Position numbers and translations under genes: made by a program
The notes under the pieces: generated by a model
What the model was told of the DNA's origin: nothing
The model's input: the letters and a program-made list of their open reading frames with translations, nothing else
Database searches by the model: none
Assembly (NCBI GenBank): GCA_004173235.1
Contig: SEAC01000002.1
Span: forward strand, 124,001 to 188,000
Origin: Chitinophagaceae bacterium
Lineage (GTDB): Bacteria; Bacteroidota; Bacteroidia; Chitinophagales; Chitinophagaceae
Direction of reading: 5' to 3'
DNA: 64,000 nt
Shown here: positions 1 to 6,557 of the stretch, in pieces
Layout of the letters: each line of letters opens with the position of its first letter
Numbering within the stretch: the stretch's first letter is position 1

Positions 1-1
1 G

Positions 2-403
2 GTGTCAAATGAGCTTATGCAAGCCCTTCAACTTTATCAGATAGGACAGGTTGAGAATGCGATTGAAGATTTGGTGAAAATCATGGAACACTTGCTAAAG
101 AAGCATTACGAGCACAGCGATGGTTTCAAAGCTTGGCTAAAAGAACAAAAGAAGCGGTTTGATCTTCACGGTATGTTGGGTTTTTGTAAACATGAGAAAA
201 AGATTAATGATGTTGAGTATAACTTTTTCCTTGCAATCAAAGCCATTCGTAACAAAGAAGATCATGAGGTCGATTATCAAATAGATCCGTTTCTGGGTGC
301 GAGTGGCCTGATCGCTGGAATCGGAGCGATTTTCAAGCTGGCAACGTTAGTCTACCCTTCAGATAACGACATTGCTCTTCTGCCTACAACCGTTGGCCTT
401 TAA
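2..403 (+). CDS. Hypothetical HEPN-like small helical protein (5' end may lie outside window)
   Basis: 133-aa ORF immediately upstream of the Mrr-like gene; contains RNKEDH, which fits the R-x4-H HEPN-type motif. Confidence 0.5.
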   Translation: MSNELMQALQLYQIGQVENAIEDLVKIMEHLLKKHYEHSDGFKAWLKEQKKRFDLHGMLGFCKHEKKINDVEYNFFLAIKAIRNKEDHEVDYQIDPFLGASGLIAGIGAIFKLATLVYPSDNDIALLPTTVGL

Positions 404-416
404 CTGTTGTTCCAGT

Positions 417-1340
417 ATGAAAGAACAGATCCCCGACTTCCAGAAAATAATGTACCCGGCCTTGAGCACGCTTGGTAATGGTGCTCCATTTACCGCACAG
501 GAGCTAATTGGCCACCTGGCCAAGCACTTCCAGCTCACAGATGCGCACCTCGCAATCATGGTGCCTAGTGGGCAGCAGCCACTCTTTAAGAACCGCGTGA
601 CCTGGGCGGTGACCTACCTGAAGAAGGCGGGTTTGCTGAAAGCGATAAAGCGCGGCGTGTACCAGATCACTGAAGCAGGCGCTGCCATCTTGAAGCAGAA
701 CATAAACTACATTAACCTGGCTTACCTCGAACGGTTCGATGCGTATAAAGAATGGACAGGTTCCTTCGGCAAGCCGGAAGAAGCGACGACGCCCGAGGAG
801 AAGGTCATCGTAAGCGAAACGCCCGAAGAACTGATAGGAGAGAGCCTTGCCCGCGTCCACGCCTCCATCGCCGCCGACCTCCTCGAAACCCTGAAACAAA
901 AAACCCCCGCCCAATTCGAAAAGTTCGTGCTGCTGCTCCTGCAAGGCATGGGCTATGGGATGATGGAAGAAAAAGCATACGAGGTGGTTGGGCAGTCGGG
1001 CGACTTTGGTATTGATGGCATCATCTACCAGGACAAGCTCGGCATCGACCGCATCTATGTGCAGGCCAAGAAGTGGAACGATAATAAAGTGCAGTCGAAA
1101 GAGATCCGCGACTTCATCGGCTCATTGAGTTTGCGGGGCACCAACAAAGGCGTGTTCATCACTACCTCGCGGTTCACCGACGATGCGTTGAAGACCGCCA
1201 AGATGAACCCGCAGAATACGATCATACTCATCGACGGCCCCAAGCTCGCCGACTTCGCCATCCAGTTCAATGTGGGCGTGCAGGTGAAAAAGCAGTATGA
1301 ACTGAAAGACCTTGACCAGGATTTCTTTGACGAGCTGTAA
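417..1340 (+). CDS. mrr: Mrr-like restriction endonuclease (winged-helix N-terminus plus Mrr_cat)
   Basis: MKEQIPDFQKIMYPALSTLGNG...; C-terminal GQSGDFGIDGIIYQDKLGIDRIYVQAKKW is the typical Mrr catalytic D...QAK motif; start set at the internal ATG at 417. Confidence 0.9.
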   Translation: MKEQIPDFQKIMYPALSTLGNGAPFTAQELIGHLAKHFQLTDAHLAIMVPSGQQPLFKNRVTWAVTYLKKAGLLKAIKRGVYQITEAGAAILKQNINYINLAYLERFDAYKEWTGSFGKPEEATTPEEKVIVSETPEELIGESLARVHASIAADLLETLKQKTPAQFEKFVLLLLQGMGYGMMEEKAYEVVGQSGDFGIDGIIYQDKLGIDRIYVQAKKWNDNKVQSKEIRDFIGSLSLRGTNKGVFITTSRFTDDALKTAKMNPQNTIILIDGPKLADFAIQFNVGVQVKKQYELKDLDQDFFDEL

Positions 1341-1364
1341 GAGCATTGCTCATGAGATATCGTT

Positions 1365-1554
1365 CTAGGAATTCATCCTCCTTGCCAGCGCCTGCTCACT
1401 CCGCTCCAACGCCCGCACTTCTTCCTCCGGTAACGACTTCCGCCGTTCCAGTTCATTTGCACGCGCCCACGCGAAAAACTCGCGCTCTTTCCCGTGGATC
1501 GGCCCCCCCTTTGGGGTCCAGGTATGGGTTCAGCATAGGGTCTTGATATTCCAT
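1365..1554 (-). pseudogene. Small hypothetical ORF interrupted by a frameshift at a G7 homopolymer
   Basis: Minus strand reads MEYQDPMLNPYLDPKGG then, after removing one G of the G7 run (C7 at 1503-1509), PIHGKEREFFAWARANELERRKSLPEEEVRALERSEQALARRMNS*. Confidence 0.5.
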
Positions 1555-1655
1555 GAATTCAATTTAAGAAATTCTGGAGGACCGCCCTCGTGTTTGCCGT
1601 TTGAAGTCGTTCGACGGGAGTTTATTGAGTGAACAGGCAATTCACTTCGGGCTGG

Positions 1656-1949
1656 TTACCCTGCCATCCCGTCGCCTTACAACGCTATTTTGTCATTTTA
1701 AACCGTCATTAAGTTCACTTACAACACGCTCCAGTCTTCTTACAACATGATTCTGTTTCCTTACATCGCTATCCAACCTTCTTACAACGCCATTCTGTTC
1801 CCTTACCACGCTATTCAGTCAGCTTACATCACCATTAAGCCGCCTTACACCGCTATCCACCTCCCGCACATCGGTCCAAAATATTTTTACAAGCCTATTC
1901 AGGCCCTTTTCCCTCCTAACCAATTGTATTACAACTCCATCTAGCCTGC
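1656..1949 (+). repeat. 21-bp-period tandem array, 14 degenerate units in strict register
   Basis: Units start at 1656+21k (k=0..13); consensus approx TTACAACGCTATTCAGTCCCC; positions 1-4 each conserved in 13/14 units, positions 11 and 12 in 12/14, second half more variable. Confidence 0.92.
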
Positions 1950-1979
1950 ACCGTAGTTCTACGTACGTAAAAACCGGAC

Positions 1980-2010
1980 TTGACAAGCCCTGTTCCGGAA
2001 TTGTATTTTG
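1980..2010 (+). promoter_or_regulatory. Putative promoter for the downstream helical-protein gene
   Basis: TTGACA at 1980 and TATTTTG at 2004 (near match to Bacteroidota TAnnTTTG), about 21 nt apart. Confidence 0.3.
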
Positions 2011-2027
2011 TCGTACACCAAAAATCA

Positions 2028-2720
2028 ATGACCATGAACCAACGACAAATGAACACGCACGAATCCCTCAAAGACGTACTTACCCATCTCGACGCCCACG
2101 GCAGCAAGTGGGAGGGCGTGGAGCCTATCGCCGAGAGCGTGGAGGCGCTGCGCACAGTGCAAAGCGAGATCCGCCTGAGCGCGCTGGTACAGGCCGACAG
2201 TACCACGGGTAATACCACGGCCAAAAACCTCGCCTTGGCCCTCGCTGCCGAAAAGGCCTACACCATGAGCCGCCGCATCTGCGCCTGGGCCCGCAAAAAG
2301 GGGCGCAGCGAAGTACTTGAAGCGGTCGATTTCCCACTATCCGCGCTCCGGCAGGGGGCCGAAGAAGAAGTGTTCCAGCGACAGCAGCTCGTACTCAAGT
2401 ACGCTACCGACCTGGGCACCGACCTTGCCGCCTACAAAGTGGGCAGCGCCGAGATCGACGACCTGAAACAGGCCCTATCCGCCTACGAAAGCCTCAAGCA
2501 GGGCCGCAACGAAAAACGCAAGCACCGCATCTACAGCACCACCTACCTCGATGGCCTCTTCGAGCAGGCATCCAACCAGCTCCAAATGCTCGACGACGAA
2601 GTGAAAGGCCTCATCGACGACAAGGCCTTCGTCGAAACCTACTTCATCGCCCGCCGCAAAACCGACCGCAAGGCCACACGCGGGGGGGCGGGTTCCGACA
2701 GCCCGGGCAAAGGAAGCTGA
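2028..2720 (+). CDS. Uncharacterised alpha-helical protein adjacent to the 21-bp array
   Basis: MTMNQRQMNTHESLKDVLTHLDAHGSKW...; long ORF, Ala/Leu/Glu-rich helical pattern; ORF-track start at 1980 is a TTG, first ATG at 2028. Confidence 0.75.
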   Translation: MTMNQRQMNTHESLKDVLTHLDAHGSKWEGVEPIAESVEALRTVQSEIRLSALVQADSTTGNTTAKNLALALAAEKAYTMSRRICAWARKKGRSEVLEAVDFPLSALRQGAEEEVFQRQQLVLKYATDLGTDLAAYKVGSAEIDDLKQALSAYESLKQGRNEKRKHRIYSTTYLDGLFEQASNQLQMLDDEVKGLIDDKAFVETYFIARRKTDRKATRGGAGSDSPGKGS

Positions 2721-2756
2721 TCGTCCTCTTGTGGCCTGATACATGGTTTAGTGAAC

Positions 2757-2780
2757 GAGCCGGAATCTCCATTCCGGCTC
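2757..2780. terminator. Hairpin with perfect 10-bp stem (GAGCCGGAAT-CTCC-ATTCCGGCTC)
   Basis: Direct inverted repeat downstream of the CDS ending at 2720; weak U-tract. Confidence 0.5.
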
Positions 2781-2832
2781 TCTGCTGTCAACCCCCTTCC
2801 TGGCCCAACGCCTTAAGGCATCCACCGACTTC

Positions 2833-3165
2833 GTGGAGGGCAGCGCCGGCGCGCTACTGGCATTGTCCGTCACTGCCGATCCCGCCTCGATCTTCCCGCC
2901 GCCGGGCACCATCGTGTCGGGGGCCGCGGCCGTCAATGCCTGCAACGAAAAAGGCGCGGCGGCCTTTGCGCCCGGTGCCGAAAACGATTTCGAGATCCTG
3001 CATCGCGATGCCGATGAGCGCCTTGCCTACTGGACCGGCGTGCAGCGCTCGCTGGTGCGGATGCGCGGCAAGGAAGAACCCCACCTTCGCGTCACCGAGA
3101 TCTTTCGAAAGGAAGCAGGGCACTGGAAACTGCTCCACCGTCATGCCGACCAGCTGAAAGAGTGA
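2833..3165 (+). CDS. SnoaL/NTF2-like (DUF4440-type) protein, N-terminus uncertain
   Basis: DPASIFPPPGTIVSGAAAV...VRMRGKEEPHLRVTEIFRKEAGHWKLLHRHAD; GTG start at 2833 but plausible homologous residues continue upstream in frame. Confidence 0.6.
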   Translation: MEGSAGALLALSVTADPASIFPPPGTIVSGAAAVNACNEKGAAAFAPGAENDFEILHRDADERLAYWTGVQRSLVRMRGKEEPHLRVTEIFRKEAGHWKLLHRHADQLKE

Positions 3166-3206
3166 AATGTATTTCGAATACCTTCCCGCATCATCCACCC
3201 CGCCAT

Positions 3207-3959
3207 ATGAAAAAAGCGCAAAAGAAAGCACTCGAAACCCTCTATATCGAGCTGGTCAAACTCCAGAAAGAAATCATCGCCTCCGGTCTCAAGCTCGTGC
3301 TCGTTCTCGAAGGCCGCGATGCGGCGGGCAAGGACGGCACCGTGAAGCGCATCATCCGTCACCTGAGCCCGCGCGAGACCCGCGTGGTGGCGCTCGCCAA
3401 GCCCTCCGACCGCGAGCAGAGCGAATGGTACTTCCAGCGCTTTGTGCCCCACCTGCCCGCCTCGGGCGAGCTCGTGATCTTCAACCGCAGCTGGTACAAC
3501 CGCGCCGGCGTGGAAAAAGTGATGGGCTTTTGCAGCGATGCCGAATACCACGCCTTCTTCCGCGACGTGGAATCGTTTGAGAAGATGCTCACCGATGCCG
3601 GCATCATCCTCATCAAGTACTACCTCGACATCAGCAAGGAGGAGCAGGCTGCCCGCCTCGCCGACCGCCGCAACGACCCGCTGAAGCAATGGAAGATCAG
3701 CCCCATCGACGAAAAGGCGCAAGAGCTCTGGGATGCGTATTCCGCCGCCCGCAACAAAATGCTCCATAGAACCTCGTTCGCCTACGCGCCCTGGTTCGTG
3801 GCCAATGCCGAAAACAAGAACAAGATGCATGTGGCGCTCATCGCCCACCTGCTGGGGCAGGTCGATTACAAAGACAAGAACAGGCGGGCGGTAGAGGACT
3901 TGCAAAGCAAGCGTGTGTATGAGGCAACGGAAGAAAGTCTCGAGGAGCTTTACCCCTGA
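3207..3959 (+). CDS. ppk2: Polyphosphate kinase 2 family protein
   Basis: VLEGRDAAGKDGTVKRI, FNRSWYNRAGVEKVMGF, KYYLDISKEEQ motifs; ATG at 3207. Confidence 0.95.
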   Translation: MKKAQKKALETLYIELVKLQKEIIASGLKLVLVLEGRDAAGKDGTVKRIIRHLSPRETRVVALAKPSDREQSEWYFQRFVPHLPASGELVIFNRSWYNRAGVEKVMGFCSDAEYHAFFRDVESFEKMLTDAGIILIKYYLDISKEEQAARLADRRNDPLKQWKISPIDEKAQELWDAYSAARNKMLHRTSFAYAPWFVANAENKNKMHVALIAHLLGQVDYKDKNRRAVEDLQSKRVYEATEESLEELYP

Positions 3960-3996
3960 GCAAAGAGAGAGGAAGCTTTTTGGCTCCCACCTAAAA

Positions 3997-4122
3997 CTTG
4001 AACATTGAACATGGAGCGTTGAGAATTGAACATTCTTCGCGGAAAGTATTGTCTATGTGTGGGCGTCTTTCATCGCCCCGGGCGGCGAGAAATGCTCAAT
4101 ATTCAATTTTCAATGATCAAGG
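3997..4122. repeat. Intergenic inverted-repeat element of the 7-bp TTGAATA/TTGAACA family, copy 1
   Basis: Left arm cttgaacattgaacatggagcgttgagaattgaacattc; right arm aaatgctcaatattcaattttcaatgatcaag. Confidence 0.75.
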
Positions 4123-6150
4123 GATGGGCAGCCACACCTCGAACACCGCTCCTTCATCGGGCGAACCGTCCGCGCGGATCATCCCGCGGTGATTCTCCAC
4201 CACCTTCTTTACGATCGACAGTCCCACGCCGGTGCCGCTGTATTCGTGCTTGCCGTGGAGCCGCGCAAACATGTGGAAGATCTTTTCCTTGTAGGCATTG
4301 TCGAATCCGATCCCGTTGTCCTGCACACGCAGCACCTGGTAGCGGATGCCTCCTTCGCTGCGTTCGCTTGCGGAGATAGCGATGCGCGGCGGAACGCCCT
4401 TCTTGCTGTACTTAAGTGAGTTGCTCACGAGGTTCTGGAGCAGCTGTTGCAGCTGGCGCCGGTAGCCGCTGATCACCGGCAGCGGCTGCACGTGGATGTC
4501 GGCCTGCTTGTCCTGTATGTCGAGTTCGAGGTCTTCCAGCACGCGCGCGAGCACTTCGGAAAGTTCCACCGGTTCCTGCACCTGCGGGCGGTCGGTCACG
4601 TGCGAGTAGGTGAGGAGGTCATCTACCAGCATGCCCATGCGTCGCGAGGCTTTTTCGATGCGTTCAAAGGAGCTTTGCTGCGCCGGTGTAAGGTGGTTGC
4701 ACAGCTGGTCTTTCAGCTGCTGCGTGAAGAAGTGGATCTTGCGGATCGGCTCTTTCAGGTCGTGCGAAGCGGCGTGCGCAAACTCTTCGAGGTTCTGGTT
4801 GCTGCGTTTGAGTTCGGTGATGTTGCGCTCCAGCTCCATCTGCAGTTTTTTTAAACCGGTGAAGTCGGTGAGGTGCACCACGATGTCGCCGTTCATCGGC
4901 ACGGCGCCCATCTCGTTGTAGATGTTGAGGCCGTCGGCATCGTAGTGATTCTCCCAGGTCCTGGCCACGCCGGTCTGCGCCACCTCGCGGATGTTGCGGA
5001 GGGAGTCCGTATCGAAGTAGCCGGGGAAGATTTCGCTCACGAGGCGGCCCTGCAGTTCGTTGGGTGTTTTATTGGCGTAGGCGGAGTAGGCTTCGTTGGT
5101 CAGCTTGTAGCGGAAGTCTACCACCTCGCCGTCTTTCCATACGGGTTCGAGCACCTGCAGGGCGGAAGTAAATACGTTGATGATCTGTTGCAGCGATTCG
5201 TGCGATGCCAGCAATTCGCGGTGCGCCTCTTCGATCTCGGCGGTGCGGTCGGCTACCTGCCGGGCGAGCTCTGCGAAAAATTGCTTTTGTTCGGTTACGT
5301 CGTGCACCATGCTCACCATGCGCAGGGGTTTTCCGTCGGTGTCGAACAGCACGCGGCCGCGGGCGCGGATCCAGCGAATCGCACCTTTTCCGTTGTTTAC
5401 CCGTGTATCGTATTCGAGCACGCCGGTCTGCATGGCACGCGCAAAGGCCTGTTCGCGCTCGGGAAGGTCGTCGGGGTGCATCCGCGAAACGAACTCAGCT
5501 CGCGTGGTCCCGTTTGCCACACCGAAGAAGCGTTCCATACGCGGCGAGATCCGCACTTCGTCGCTGCGGAAGTCTACTTCCACCACGCCGAGGTCGCCGG
5601 CTTCGATGGCCAGGTGGGCTTTTTCGTTGGCGGCCTGCAGGTCTTGTATGAGGCGCACCGTCGGCGTCGTTTCGGTGCAGGTTACAAACACCCCGGCGGG
5701 CATGCCGCCCTCGTCGATCACGGGGCTGTAGCTGTAGGTCCAGTACACGTCTTCCAGCTTGCCGTTGCGATAGATCGGCAGCAGCTGGTCTTCGTGCCAC
5801 GTAGCATCCGCACCGTTGAGGATCGCCTCGATCTGGGGATAGATGTCGTTCCAGATCTCCGGCCACACTTCTGCGGCAGGCTTACCCAGCGCTGCCGGGT
5901 GCTTGCCTTCGTTGCCAAGGCTGGGGCGGTAGGCGTCGTTGTAAAAGCAGATGTGCTGCGGCCCCCAGAAAAGAAACATCGGGAAGCGCGAGCGCAGCAG
6001 GAGGCCGAGCGTGGTGCGCAGCGACTGGGGCCACTTTTCGGGTGCTCCAAGGCTCGTTTGCGTCCAGCAGAAGGCGCGCGTAAGGCGGCCCATCTCGCCG
6101 CCGCCGGCCAAAAAGGCTGGTTCTGTGTTGCTGGGTTCGTTATGCTGCAA
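4117..6150 (-). CDS. PAS domain sensor histidine kinase
   Basis: PAS repeats, ASHDLKEPIRKI H-box, DNGIGFDNAYKEKIF and GTGVGLSIVKKVVENHRG ATPase motifs. Confidence 0.93.
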   Translation of the reverse strand: MQHNEPSNTEPAFLAGGGEMGRLTRAFCWTQTSLGAPEKWPQSLRTTLGLLLRSRFPMFLFWGPQHICFYNDAYRPSLGNEGKHPAALGKPAAEVWPEIWNDIYPQIEAILNGADATWHEDQLLPIYRNGKLEDVYWTYSYSPVIDEGGMPAGVFVTCTETTPTVRLIQDLQAANEKAHLAIEAGDLGVVEVDFRSDEVRISPRMERFFGVANGTTRAEFVSRMHPDDLPEREQAFARAMQTGVLEYDTRVNNGKGAIRWIRARGRVLFDTDGKPLRMVSMVHDVTEQKQFFAELARQVADRTAEIEEAHRELLASHESLQQIINVFTSALQVLEPVWKDGEVVDFRYKLTNEAYSAYANKTPNELQGRLVSEIFPGYFDTDSLRNIREVAQTGVARTWENHYDADGLNIYNEMGAVPMNGDIVVHLTDFTGLKKLQMELERNITELKRSNQNLEEFAHAASHDLKEPIRKIHFFTQQLKDQLCNHLTPAQQSSFERIEKASRRMGMLVDDLLTYSHVTDRPQVQEPVELSEVLARVLEDLELDIQDKQADIHVQPLPVISGYRRQLQQLLQNLVSNSLKYSKKGVPPRIAISASERSEGGIRYQVLRVQDNGIGFDNAYKEKIFHMFARLHGKHEYSGTGVGLSIVKKVVENHRGMIRADGSPDEGAVFEVWLPIP

Positions 6151-6245
6151 AATGGTAGGGCTGACACAATGAAAGTACGACAGCGCCCCGAAACGGAGCT
6201 CTGCATTTAGGGTGATTTGATTGGAAGAGGGCGGATGTGCGAATG

Positions 6246-6350
6246 GAAATAATCAATATTCAATGATCAATGTTCAATTTTCAAGTGGGCGTGACCTTGA
6301 TCACTGGCTTTCCCCTTGAGCCTTGAATATTGAATATCGAATATTGAACA
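6246..6350. repeat. Intergenic 7-bp-period inverted-repeat element, copy 2
   Basis: ATAATCA ATATTCA ATGATCA ATGTTCA ATTTTCA then TTGAATA TTGAATA TCGAATA TTGAACA TT. Confidence 0.8.
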
Positions 6351-6419
6351 TTCTTTAGCGCGCGTTAGCGGGCTTTCATCGTTTGAATGGAGGAGGGTGG
6401 AGATGCGAGGGGGAGAAGG

Positions 6420-6549
6420 CAAATACACAATACACAATACACAATACTCAATATTCAATGATCAATGCTCAATTTTCAAGTGGGCGTAACCCCGGTCAGT
6501 GGATTTCCCTTGAGCCTTGAATATTGCGCATTGAATATTGCACATTCAA
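6420..6549. repeat. Intergenic 7-bp-period inverted-repeat element, copy 3
   Basis: ATACACA x3, ATACTCA, ATATTCA, ATGATCA, ATGCTCA, ATTTTCA, then TTGAATATTGCGCATTGAATATTGCACATTC; core shared with copy 2 (tcaagtgggcgt...ttgagccttgaatatt). Confidence 0.8.
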
Positions 6550-6557
6550 TTACCGCG

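Noticed and set aside
1346-1546. 66-aa + strand ORF
   Set aside because: Antisense to the frameshifted small ORF, whose minus-strand peptide looks more protein-like
1656-1949. CRISPR array interpretation of the 21-bp repeats
   Set aside because: Units are contiguous 21-mers without 30-nt spacers, degenerate rather than identical, and no cas genes are present
4873-6210. 445-aa + strand ORF
   Set aside because: Antisense shadow of the PAS histidine kinase at 4117-6150; His/Val/Gly-rich composition typical of reverse-frame reading in high-GC genes
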